Origin: Sporosarcina thermotolerans
GTDB taxonomy: Bacteria > Bacillota > Bacilli > Bacillales_A > Planococcaceae
NCBI RefSeq assembly: GCF_030067815.1
Contig: NZ_CP125968.1
Span: 2,968,001 to 3,032,000, forward strand
Direction: 5' to 3'
Length of the DNA stretch: 64,000 nucleotides
Shown: positions 1-9,188 of the stretch, piece after piece
How the letters are laid out: each line of letters opens with the position of its first letter
Numbering within the stretch: the stretch's first letter is position 1
Program-made: the position numbers and the translations under genes
The notes under the pieces: model-generated
Databases searched by the model: none
Told to the model about the DNA's origin: nothing
What the model saw: only the letters and a program-made list of their open reading frames with translations

Positions 1-333
1 GAAACTCGCCTTGACAACCTTGTATACCGCATGGGTCTTGCACGCACTCGTCGTGCAGCACGCCAACTTGTTAACCACGGTCACATCATGGTTGACGGCA
101 AGCGCGTTGATATCCCATCTTACAGCGTAAAAATTGGTCAAGAGATCTCTCTTCGTGAAAAATCTCAAAACCTTGATGTTGTTAACGAAGCTCTTGAAGT
201 GAACAGCTATGTTCCTGAGTACGTTACTTTCAATGCTGACACTAAAGTCGGTTCATTCGTACGTATGCCTGAGCGCAGCGAACTTGCTGCTGAAATTAAC
301 GAAGCTCTTATCGTTGAGTTCTACTCTCGTTAA
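1..333 (+). CDS. rpsD: 30S ribosomal protein S4, C-terminal part (5' end outside window)
   Basis: The frame is open from the first base and encodes about 110 C-terminal residues of ribosomal protein S4. S4 binds 16S rRNA early in small-subunit assembly and, in Bacillus, represses its own gene. The S4 RNA-binding domain is visible ([24 protein letters not shown]), followed by the family's usual ending (ALIVEFYSR). A strong hairpin terminator follows the stop, so it is probably a single-gene unit. In B. subtilis rpsD lies next to tyrS; here about 7 kb of other genes separate them. Identity is certain; only the start is missing. Confidence 0.97.
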   Translation, partial: ETRLDNLVYRMGLARTRRAARQLVNHGHIMVDGKRVDIPSYSVKIGQEISLREKSQNLDVVNEALEVNSYVPEYVTFNADTKVGSFVRMPERSELAAEINEALIVEFYSR

Positions 334-346
334 TATTAAGAATCAT

Positions 347-393
347 AAAAGCTTTAGAAACCTTGATCCGTCAAGGTTTCTAAAGCTTTTTTT
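347..393 (+). terminator. Rho-independent terminator of rpsD
   Basis: Perfect long inverted repeat (AAAGCTTTAGAAACCTTGA with its complement) around a short loop, ending in a run of T, just after the rpsD stop. Confidence 0.93.
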
Positions 394-444
394 CTGCTGA
401 TAAATAATGGATTCGGAATGAAATCAATCTGAATCCTTCAGCCA

Positions 445-909
445 TCATTTGAAACCACTATTCCATTTTGCCTGATCAATAATTGATCTGGATATCATAA
501 TGTAATTCTTAAAATCATCGGTTGTAAATTGATTTAGTTTACTTAAATGATATTCATATTCCTCTTTATCAAGCTCTTTATGATAATCATAAACCACACT
601 CCCCTTGGCTGTTAATTCAATAATAACCTCTCGATTATTATTAGGGTTTTTATATTTAACGGCTAACCCTTTATTAACGAGTTTATCAACCATTTGGGAA
701 ACGGCACCTTTCGTGCGATTAGTAATAGTAGCAATCTCTGAAGTAGTTGTTTTTATTTTGTCTCCAATTAAATTAAGCGTATGAACCTCCACCATATAAA
801 GTTCATCCTCAGTTCCATATTTCCTTGGGACACTTTCGTAGGAACTAATAAATCGAGACACCTCATAAAGCGTTTCCATAAGTTCAAAAAAAACTTCCTC
901 TCTTTCCAA
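445..909 (-). CDS. MarR family transcriptional regulator
   Basis: About 154 residues with a MarR winged helix: recognition helix region TSEIATITNRTKGAVSQMVDKLV, then a wing with KNPNNNREVIIELTAKG. MarR proteins are dimeric repressors, often relieved by small ligands or oxidants. The reading frame extends upstream to 960, but a TATAAT box on the minus strand (946-941) would put the transcript start near 934. The likely start is therefore TTG at 909, preceded by AGGTGG. The gene is divergent from the C-S lyase operon, whose promoter carries a palindrome, so it probably controls that operon. The ligand is unknown. The MarR call is secure; the start is moderately so. Confidence 0.85.
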   Translation of the reverse strand: MEREEVFFELMETLYEVSRFISSYESVPRKYGTEDELYMVEVHTLNLIGDKIKTTTSEIATITNRTKGAVSQMVDKLVNKGLAVKYKNPNNNREVIIELTAKGSVVYDYHKELDKEEYEYHLSKLNQFTTDDFKNYIMISRSIIDQAKWNSGFK

Positions 910-940
910 ATTTCCACCTACTTTCATTGTGAAGCTTATC

Positions 941-946
941 ATTATA
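941..946 (-). promoter_or_regulatory. -10 box of the marR promoter
   Basis: TATAAT on the minus strand. No good -35 hexamer lies 16-18 bases upstream, so it is either weak or activator-dependent. Its position inside the longest possible reading frame argues for the downstream TTG start. Confidence 0.45.
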
Positions 947-1038
947 ACTGATTGTAGCATAGATTAAGAGTTGTATTTCATTCTATAACGCTTTATTAAG
1001 ATACGATTTACATTATTTAAAAGATATCGAAAATACTG

Positions 1039-1068
1039 TTGACAATAAAATGGTTTAGGTGCTAAACT
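1039..1068 (+). promoter_or_regulatory. Sigma-A promoter of the C-S lyase operon
   Basis: A perfect -35 (TTGACA, 1039-1044) and a -10 of TAAACT (1063-1068) with an 18-base spacer. The -10 overlaps the palindromic operator candidate. Confidence 0.7.
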
Positions 1069-1079
1069 GTTTTTGAAAC
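1053..1079. promoter_or_regulatory. Candidate MarR operator
   Basis: Perfect inverted repeat GTTTAG-GTG-CTAAAC (1053-1067) covering the -10, followed by a second smaller one, GTTT-TTG-AAAC (1069-1079). A MarR dimer bound here would block RNA polymerase. Assignment to the adjacent divergent MarR gene is inferred from position. Confidence 0.6.
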
Positions 1080-1082
1080 AAA

Positions 1083-1097
1083 ATGTAAGCGCTTTTA
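1083..1097. promoter_or_regulatory. Candidate cre site (CcpA box)
   Basis: ATGTAAGCGCTTTTA matches the Bacillus cre consensus WTGNAANCGNWNNCW at 14 of 15 positions. It lies just downstream of the promoter, where CcpA usually represses by roadblock. ccpA itself is in this window. Confidence 0.6.
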
Positions 1098-1140
1098 TTC
1101 ATTACGAGTATCGATTATCAAACCAAGGGGGAGAAAGAGG

Positions 1141-2352
1141 ATGAAATACAATTTTGATGAAATGGTAGATCGAAGAAATACTTATTCTTTAAAATGGGAT
1201 GGTGGTGACTTAATTAAACAGGTTGGTTTAACAGAGAGGTATGATAATGAGACAATTCCATTATTTACAGCTGATATGGATTTACCTGTCCCGCAACCAT
1301 TGATAGATGCGCTTCACAAAACTGTTGAGCATCGTATTTTTGGGTATTCCGTTTTTCCTGATGAGTACTATGATTCTATTCAGCATTGGTTTAGAAAGAG
1401 ACATGACTGGACAATCAAAAAGGAGGAAATCGTATATAGCCCTGGAACAGTTCATGCATTGAATATAGCTGTAAAAGCATTAACCAATCCTGGGGATGGC
1501 GTCATTATTCAACCACCTGTTTATCCTCCATTTACAACAGCTGTAGAAGGGAATGGCAGGGTTGTAAGACATAACGCCATGAAATGTGATTCTGAAGGCT
1601 ATTACTCAATTGATTTTGAGGATTTTGAAGCAAAAGCCAAAGAAGAAAACACAAAAATGTTTATTCTATGTAATCCCCATAATCCTACCGGAAGAATTTT
1701 TACTGTAGAAGAATTGAAAAAGCTCTCTGATATTTGTGCAGAAAATGATGTCATCATTGTTGCTGATGAAATTCATGGGGATCTTATAAGAAAGAATCAA
1801 ACCTTTACTCCTTTAGCAAAGATTGCGGACAATACAGATCATATTATTACTTGTACAGCAATTAATAAAACTTTTAATGTCGCTGGGCTTCATTGTACAA
1901 ATGTCATCATCTCAAATACAGAGATGAGAAACACCTTTACTGAAGCAATGGGTATGCAGCTACCATCTCCGTTTACAGTTTCAGCTCTTATTGCTGTCTA
2001 CAACGAAGGAGAAGAATGGCTAGAGCAATTAAATCAATATATTGATGACACCATGGATTATGTGAAGAGTTTCTTAGCAGAGAACTTGCCTACAGTAAAA
2101 GTGAACATTCCCGAAGGAACCTACGTTATGTGGCTGGATTTTAGGGGTTATGGACTCTCATCTAAAGAGGTTCATGATCGTATTTACAATAAAGCGAATG
2201 TCTTACTTGAGGATGGGGATATGTTCGGAGATGGTGGAGAAGGTTTTCAAAGAATTTGCATTCCATCACCTCGTCCACTCATAAAAGAAGCACTTGAAAG
2301 AATCGCTTTGGAATTTCAGGATGTAGAAGCTATAAATCTTATAAAAGCATAG
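1141..2352 (+). CDS. MalY/PatB-type PLP-dependent C-S lyase (cystathionine beta-lyase-like aminotransferase)
   Basis: 403 residues, the size of MalY/PatB class I/II fold-type I enzymes. Visible PLP features are the NPHNPTGR motif, the VADEIHGD aspartate and a CTAINKTFNVAGL segment carrying the Schiff-base lysine. Family members cleave C-S bonds in cystathionine or cysteine S-conjugates to pyruvate, ammonia and a thiol. An RBS-like AGGGGGAG precedes the ATG. It heads an operon with a permease and an AhpD-like protein. Expression is probably under MarR repression and CcpA control. The exact substrate cannot be read from sequence. Confidence 0.88.
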   Translation: MKYNFDEMVDRRNTYSLKWDGGDLIKQVGLTERYDNETIPLFTADMDLPVPQPLIDALHKTVEHRIFGYSVFPDEYYDSIQHWFRKRHDWTIKKEEIVYSPGTVHALNIAVKALTNPGDGVIIQPPVYPPFTTAVEGNGRVVRHNAMKCDSEGYYSIDFEDFEAKAKEENTKMFILCNPHNPTGRIFTVEELKKLSDICAENDVIIVADEIHGDLIRKNQTFTPLAKIADNTDHIITCTAINKTFNVAGLHCTNVIISNTEMRNTFTEAMGMQLPSPFTVSALIAVYNEGEEWLEQLNQYIDDTMDYVKSFLAENLPTVKVNIPEGTYVMWLDFRGYGLSSKEVHDRIYNKANVLLEDGDMFGDGGEGFQRICIPSPRPLIKEALERIALEFQDVEAINLIKA

Positions 2353-2398
2353 GAAGTATAATAAACAATTACATTGGGAACACAAATGGGGGAAAAAC

Positions 2399-3790
2399 AT
2401 GGAACATACACATACACAAGCTGTCGTAACCGAAAATATTCCGATAACAGAGCAAAAACAATCTTCAACTAAAGATCTAAAAAGAGTTTTAGGTAGAGGG
2501 GACCTAATGTCCATTGCAATCGGACAAATTATTGGGGCTGGGCTATTCGCATTGGCTGGAGTAGCCATTGGCATGACTGGAAAGTCTGTAAACATTGCGT
2601 TCATGATTGCCGCAGTGTTTGTTATCATTATGGCATTTACCCAGATTGTAGTTGCTGGAACGGTTCGATTGAGGGGTGGGTTTTATACACAAGCAGCACT
2701 TCTTGTTGGGAATCGATTTGCTGGATTCTATACAATTATCTATATAATAACTAATATTTCAATAGCAATGTATGCTTTATCCTTTGCAGACTATTTCTTA
2801 GCGCTAATTCCTGGAATAAATTCTACATTAATTGCTGTTACAATCCTGACCATTTTTTATTTAGCGAATTTATTTGGTGTAAAAGAAGCAGCTAAGGTAC
2901 AAACGATTATGGTTATTGTTATGGCTTTAGCATTAACGTTATTCGTTGTTTTCGGGATGCCGCATATTCAGCCTGGTTATTTTTCAGGTGCAGAGTTCAT
3001 GCCAGGAGGAATTACAGGATTGTTTGCTGCTGCTGCCTTGTTGACTTTTGCGACAGGTGGAGCTTCTGTTGTTATAAACTTTGGTGCAGAAGCAAAAAAT
3101 CCAACAAAAGATATCCCATTCGTTTTGATCGTTTCAACGGTTTTAGTTGCAATAATCTATGCTTTTATCGCTACAGTTGCTGCAGGTGTATTGCCTATTA
3201 GCGAAGTTGCAAATAAACCGCTAACTGTTGTAGCCTTTGAAATTTTACCTTATCCAATATATGTATTCTTTATTGTTGGCGGCGCCATGTTTGCTTTGGC
3301 CACAACTCTAAATGCGACATTAGGATGGGTAACGAAACCGGTGCTTCAAGCTAGTATTGACGGATGGCTTCCAAAACGGTTAGGAGCAATTAATGAAAAA
3401 TATAAAACTCCACATATACTGTTAACCATCTTTTACATTTTGGGGTTAATCCCGATTATTACCGGCTGGAATATAGGTGGAATAGCAAGTTTTGCACTAA
3501 TTCTAAATAATGTTTTACTCCTAGTACTTTCAATCGCTACAGTTAGATTACCGAAAGTAGTTCCTGATTTGTGGGCAAAATCGAAGTTTCGCACTTCAAA
3601 AACAACCCTTTGGATCATAAGTATTTTAGCCACATTGACATCTGGCTTCCAAGTTTACTTATTATCTAAGGATTTAAGCATAAATTTGGTTCTGGGAAAC
3701 ATTGTAATACTTGCTCTTGCAAGTTCATATGCAATTTGGAAATACAAATCTGGTAAAGTTCAAATGGAAATAAGCTACGAAGAAGATTGA
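2399..3790 (+). CDS. APC superfamily amino acid permease
   Basis: 463 residues with about 12 hydrophobic segments. The first, LMSIAIGQIIGAGLFALAGV, carries the G-[AG]-G substrate-binding turn typical of APC transporters. A long hydrophilic N-terminus of about 40 residues precedes it. It lies 46 bases after the C-S lyase with its own GGGGGA RBS. The likely role is uptake of the amino acid or S-conjugate that the lyase degrades; this is inferred from context. Specificity is unknown. Confidence 0.85.
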   Translation: MEHTHTQAVVTENIPITEQKQSSTKDLKRVLGRGDLMSIAIGQIIGAGLFALAGVAIGMTGKSVNIAFMIAAVFVIIMAFTQIVVAGTVRLRGGFYTQAALLVGNRFAGFYTIIYIITNISIAMYALSFADYFLALIPGINSTLIAVTILTIFYLANLFGVKEAAKVQTIMVIVMALALTLFVVFGMPHIQPGYFSGAEFMPGGITGLFAAAALLTFATGGASVVINFGAEAKNPTKDIPFVLIVSTVLVAIIYAFIATVAAGVLPISEVANKPLTVVAFEILPYPIYVFFIVGGAMFALATTLNATLGWVTKPVLQASIDGWLPKRLGAINEKYKTPHILLTIFYILGLIPIITGWNIGGIASFALILNNVLLLVLSIATVRLPKVVPDLWAKSKFRTSKTTLWIISILATLTSGFQVYLLSKDLSINLVLGNIVILALASSYAIWKYKSGKVQMEISYEED

Positions 3791-3818
3791 CTATGTTTTT
3801 TTAACTGGAGGCTATAAA

Positions 3819-4476
3819 TTGACAAACAATAGTTTATTTCAAAAATCAAATGCTAGTAGATTAATGGAGTTAGGAAAACTTGCCCCGGACACATTCAAAG
3901 CATTTATTGCATTTGATCGATTAGCTTTAGCAGAAGGTCTTATTCCGAAGAGAACTAAGGAACTAATTGCTGTAGCAATTGCGCATGTAACGGGCTGTCC
4001 TTACTGCATTGAAGCACATGTAACAGCAGCTAAAAAATTAGAAGCTTCTAAAGAGGAAATCCAAGAAGCAATTATGGTTGCTACGGCTTTAAAAGCTGGT
4101 TCCGCACTAGCCCATGGCTTAAACGGACTAAACGCTTATGATGGAGCTGAAGAGGACTATGATCTATATAGTAGATCAAATATGTTGCGATTTAAGGAAT
4201 TCGGCGCGTTAAACCCCGAAACATTTAAATCCTTCAATAAATTTGATATGGAAGCCATGAAACCGGGATTAATAAGTAGAAAAGATAAAGAACTTATGGC
4301 AATTGCAGTTGCTCATGTTACTGGTTGTGCCTATTGTATTGAACTACACACAAAAAAAGCGAAAGAGTTAGATATTTCCATGGAGGAGATTACTGAGGCG
4401 ATTTTTGTAGCCACAGCATTAAAAGCAGGTTCTGCTAGCCCTTAGCGTTAATGCATTAAATGCATTTGAAGGGTAA
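3819..4476 (+). CDS. Tandem AhpD/carboxymuconolactone decarboxylase-like protein, frameshifted near its end
   Basis: Two copies of an AhpD-like unit, each with the redox motif H-V-T-G-C-x-Y-C-I-E (first near residues 54-63, second near 171-180). The two-Cys CxxC-type centre with a nearby His is the alkylhydroperoxidase D signature. The start is TTG with GGAGG seven bases upstream. The continuous frame stops at 4445 (KAGSASP). Aligning the two repeats shows that about two bases are missing near 4435; restoring them gives LALSVNALNAFEG, matching ALAHGLNGLNAYDG of the first repeat. A second shift near 4471 would continue to 4525 (ending FTDEWKELE). It is the third gene of the C-S lyase operon. 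A role against peroxides or thiol by-products is inference. Confidence 0.8.
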
Positions 4477-4571
4477 TGACAGAGTTAAAAGACACTTCAC
4501 TGATGAATGGAAGGAATTAGAGTAATAAAAAAGGTGCTTTACCATCAAGTTTAAATCAAAACTGTTCATTT

Positions 4572-4617
4572 ATAACGCAAGATACTGATATAACAGCATT
4601 CTTGCGTTATTTTTTTT
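4572..4617 (+). terminator. Terminator of the C-S lyase/permease/AhpD operon
   Basis: Inverted repeat ATAACGCAAG/CTTGCGTTAT followed by eight T. The loop is long (about 19 bases). Confidence 0.75.
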
Positions 4618-4679
4618 GCTTTTTCCAACGCCGTTTTTCTTAAAATTTCCTCCGATATTGCTTTTGCAATATCAAGGGG

Positions 4680-6520
4680 TTATTTTTCCTCTAACAACTC
4701 TTTCAACTGCTCAAGTACGACTGCAAACGGCTGCGCCTCCCCCACTTTCCTGAATTCCCTAAATAGGTCACCGATTGTTTTCATCCGTTCCATCACGGTA
4801 TTTATTGTAAATTGCTCAGGTCTTAATGATTCCCCTACCTCTTCCCACTTCAACGGCGTAGCGATTGTCCCTATTTCGGTACCCCTCGGCGAATAAGGAG
4901 CTACAATCGTTTTTCCTTCGTGGTGTTGGACATAATCCAGGTAAAGTTTGTTTCCTCTGTTTTTCTTCAACCGCTCCGTCGTAAACCATTCCGGTTCTTG
5001 GTCGCATAGGAAGTCCGAGACGAATTTTGTAAAGATGCGGGTTTCATCATAGGTGAAGGTGTTGAATGGGATCGGAATATATAGTTGCAACCCTTTACCG
5101 CCAGATGTTTTGACGAAGGAAGTTAGTTGGAATTGATCGAATATCGCTTTTAAACGTACTGCTGCCTCAACGGATAGGGAAAATTCTTCGACGGAGGGTG
5201 GGTCCAAATCGAAGACGATTTCTGTCGGCATTTTTGTATCGATTGTTTGAAAGGGAATATGGAATTCGAGCGCAAGTTGGTTCCTAACCAAAGTAATGTC
5301 GTGATATCATTGCAAACGATGTAGTCAATATCTTCATCCCTTGAAGTTTTCACAAAATCGGGAGCATAATCAGGAACGCTTTTTTGATAGAATTTTTCAC
5401 CGGGAACACCGTGAGGAAAACGTATTAGTGTGAGATGCCGTTCTTGAAGGAACGGAAGCATGAATGGTGCCGCCATTTGCAAATATAGTAAGTAGTCGTC
5501 CTTCTCTATGCCACTCTTAGGCCAAACCGGCTTGTCGGGATGCGTGACTTGGACTTTCTCTGGAATCGGATTCAACTGTCTTAGCATATGCCGCCACTCA
5601 CATTCTTCTGGGTTCATTTCAAATGCAAAAGAGTGGAACCTTGGCTCACGCAAATGCTTCCCGTCAAAGCTGATGCAATTTATGTTCGCACAGATAGAAG
5701 GTGCAATTTCATAAACGGAATCGCCAATGTTTATCCCATTCGAGAGAAATAATTCGCTTAACGTTTTCATTTCCTCGTCTGTCATACCATGCTTGAATGT
5801 TACCACCTCAATGACCTTGCCTTCATGATAGACAGCACCCGTAAAGAATCCATTCACCTGTTCATATTTCGTTATAATAATTGAAACTTGCCGCCAGTTT
5901 TTCACTTTCAACCATTGATTCGTCCGTTTTTCGTTGCTCCAAATGCTTTTCTTTTGCTTGGCAATGATCCCTTCCCCATTGCTGATTCTGACGTGATTCC
6001 ACAATACCTTCTCCTCAGTGAATGTTTCTATCAATTGAAGGAGGCTTTCGTGCCGATACTGAACCTGGCATGGCAGCTCCATTTTTTCGAAGCACTTTTT
6101 AAGTTCCATTTTTCTCTTTTCAAGTGCGGACTTGGCCATATCCTTCCCCTTGAAAGTGATAAGATCGAAGACGATATATTGGCATGGGAAGGCCATCGAA
6201 TGTTGAGCGATCACTTCTTTCTTCCGCATCCTCCCCCTCGTTTGCACGAAGGAGAATTCGCTTCTGAAATCGTTTTGCAAACAGACCAATTCCCCGTCAA
6301 AAACAATAGGCAGGAATGGTTTGATCAAATGTTCAATTCGACGGCAAGCTTCTATAATTTCTGGAAACATATCATTTAGCCGTTTTTCATTCCTACTGAA
6401 TAGTTGGATTCCTTCTTTATTCCAATGAAGAATTGCTCGGAAACCGTCGTATTTCGTTTCATAAATCCATTCTTTCCCTACTGGTATTTCATTTGCATCA
6501 GACATTAACATTGGTTTCAT
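4680..6520 (-). CDS. ligD: Bacterial NHEJ DNA ligase LigD (ligase plus polymerase domains), one frameshift
   Basis: About 615 residues when joined, like B. subtilis LigD (YkoU, 611). The N-terminal ATP-dependent ligase domain has the nucleotidyl-lysine motif ETKYDGFRA near residue 25. The C-terminal primase-polymerase domain has the DLDPP catalytic aspartates and HxGK-type residues (SGGKGLQLYIPI). The frame breaks at about 5284: LLWLG must continue into NQLALEFHIPFQ, requiring one extra A in GGAACC. The start is taken at the second in-frame ATG (6520) because GGAGAG lies seven bases before it. It works with Ku, divergently encoded, in end-joining of spore or stationary-phase DNA. Confidence 0.93.
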
Positions 6521-6544
6521 TACATCGCTCTCCACTGTTTTTCT

Positions 6545-6574
6545 TAGTGTTAGACCGATTTCATTTCGTATACA
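6545..6574 (-). promoter_or_regulatory. Sigma-G-like promoter of ligD
   Basis: On the minus strand, TGTATA (6574-6569), 17-base spacer, then AACACTA (6551-6545). The sigma-G consensus is TGAATA and CATACTA, giving 5/6 and 5/7 matches. It shares its -35 with the opposite promoter. In B. subtilis ku and ligD belong to the sigma-G regulon. Confidence 0.5.
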
Positions 6575-6600
6575 TAGGAATGAAAGATGCTCTCATACTA
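6571..6600 (+). promoter_or_regulatory. Sigma-G-like promoter of ku
   Basis: TACATA (6571-6576), 17-base spacer, then a perfect sigma-G -10 CATACTA (6594-6600), 22 bases before the ku start. It overlaps the -35 of the divergent ligD promoter. Confidence 0.55.
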
Positions 6601-6621
6601 AAAATAAAAGCAGGTGACTTT

Positions 6622-7458
6622 ATGCACACAGTATGGAAAGGCAGCATCAGTTTCGGATTAGTCAATATTCCAATCAAACTCCATGCAGCTACGGAAAATA
6701 ATGATATTAAATTGCGCCAACTTCACAAGGAGTGCAATTCACCGATTAGTTATCAAAAGGTATGCCCTGTTTGTGATAGAGAAGTTCAGAATGAAGATAT
6801 CGTGAAGGCATATGAGTATACAAAAAATAAGTTCGTCGTACTGGATGATGAAGAGTTAGAGAAGTTGAAGAAAGAAAATGAAGATAAAGCTGTGGAAATT
6901 ATTGATTTTGTGAAGTTGGAGGAGATTGATCCAATTTATTTTGAAAAAAGCTATTTCATGGCACCCGATGCGAACGGCGGAAAGGCATACGCTTTATTGC
7001 GCAAGGCCTTAAAGGACTCCGGTAAAATTGGTGTAGCCAAAATCATTATCCGTTCGAAAGAGCAATTGGCTGTGTTGAGGGTTTATGAAGAGGCATTATT
7101 GATGAATACAATCCACTTTCCTGACGAAGTCAGAAATGTAGAGGATGTCGGGAATATTCCGAGCGAGGATACAGTCGTGCAAAAAGAACTGGATACCGCA
7201 CTTTTATTGGTCGATCAACTGACGACTGTATTTGACCCGACAAAATATACTGATGAGTACAGAACGGCATTGATGGAATTGATTGAGGAGAAAAAGTCAG
7301 GCAATGCTACTGTTGCTGCGAAAGAGAAACAGCCAATTTCGCCATCGAATACAACCGATTTAATGGCTGCATTGCAAGCGTCTCTTGATAAGACTAAAAA
7401 GAAGAAACCCGCGTCTAGAAAAACGGACGACCGCGAAGAAGAATGCATGAAAATGTGA
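6622..7458 (+). CDS. ku: Non-homologous end-joining protein Ku
   Basis: 278 residues, the normal size of bacterial Ku. Opens with the family signature MHTVWKGSISFGLVNIPIKL and has the dimeric bridge core (RQLHKECNSPISYQKVCPVCDREV) including a CxxC. The C-terminus is lysine-rich (TKKKKPASRKTDD), as expected for the DNA-sliding tail. The upstream frame is open but ATG 6622 has AGGTGA at the correct distance and starts at the conserved N-terminus. Ku encircles broken DNA ends and recruits LigD. Divergent from ligD, which strengthens both calls. Confidence 0.96.
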   Translation: MHTVWKGSISFGLVNIPIKLHAATENNDIKLRQLHKECNSPISYQKVCPVCDREVQNEDIVKAYEYTKNKFVVLDDEELEKLKKENEDKAVEIIDFVKLEEIDPIYFEKSYFMAPDANGGKAYALLRKALKDSGKIGVAKIIIRSKEQLAVLRVYEEALLMNTIHFPDEVRNVEDVGNIPSEDTVVQKELDTALLLVDQLTTVFDPTKYTDEYRTALMELIEEKKSGNATVAAKEKQPISPSNTTDLMAALQASLDKTKKKKPASRKTDDREEECMKM

Positions 7459-7470
7459 GGGGTTTATGCG

Positions 7471-7512
7471 TTATCACCGACTCTCGAGCGTTTATCACCG
7501 ACTTCCTTTCAA
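7471..7512. repeat. 21-bp phased repeat array A (2 units)
   Basis: Two copies of TTATCACCGACT beginning at 7471 and 7492, exactly 21 bases apart, with unlike 9-base spacers. It lies between the converging ku and tyrS genes. The core is almost the reverse complement of the core of the array at 20.9 kb (AGTGGTGATAA). Confidence 0.6.
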
Positions 7513-7542
7513 AAAAAAGGCCAATCCCCCACAGGATTGGCC
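7511..7542 (-). terminator. Terminator of tyrS
   Basis: GGCCAATCC/GGATTGGCC hairpin with eight T on the minus-strand side, just beyond the tyrS stop. Confidence 0.88.
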
Positions 7543-7550
7543 ATTATGCA

Positions 7551-9082
<1,532 letters not shown>

Positions 9083-9136
9083 AAATTATATAATCCTTAT
9101 TGTAATCTAAAATATCCGATTGTCAAACATTTTATA

Positions 9137-9162
9137 TTGATTTGCCCGAAATGTGCTATAAT
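9137..9162 (+). promoter_or_regulatory. Extended -10 promoter of ponA
   Basis: TGCTATAAT (9154-9162) is a perfect extended -10. The -35 is weak. It lies 27 bases before the TTG start of ponA. Confidence 0.5.
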
Positions 9163-9188
9163 AGGAAGGATTTTGGGGGGATGAAATT

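Noticed and set aside
4435..4476. Programmed frameshift in the AhpD-like gene
   Set aside because: No slippery heptamer with downstream structure, and many unrelated genes here show the same kind of break, so sequencing error is simpler.
4654..4673. Terminator of ligD
   Set aside because: The hairpin GATATTGC-TTTT-GCAATATC is good, but no clear T run follows on the minus strand; left unassigned.
5888..6379. 163-codon plus-strand gene inside ligD
   Set aside because: Antisense shadow of the ligase domain; no recognisable features.
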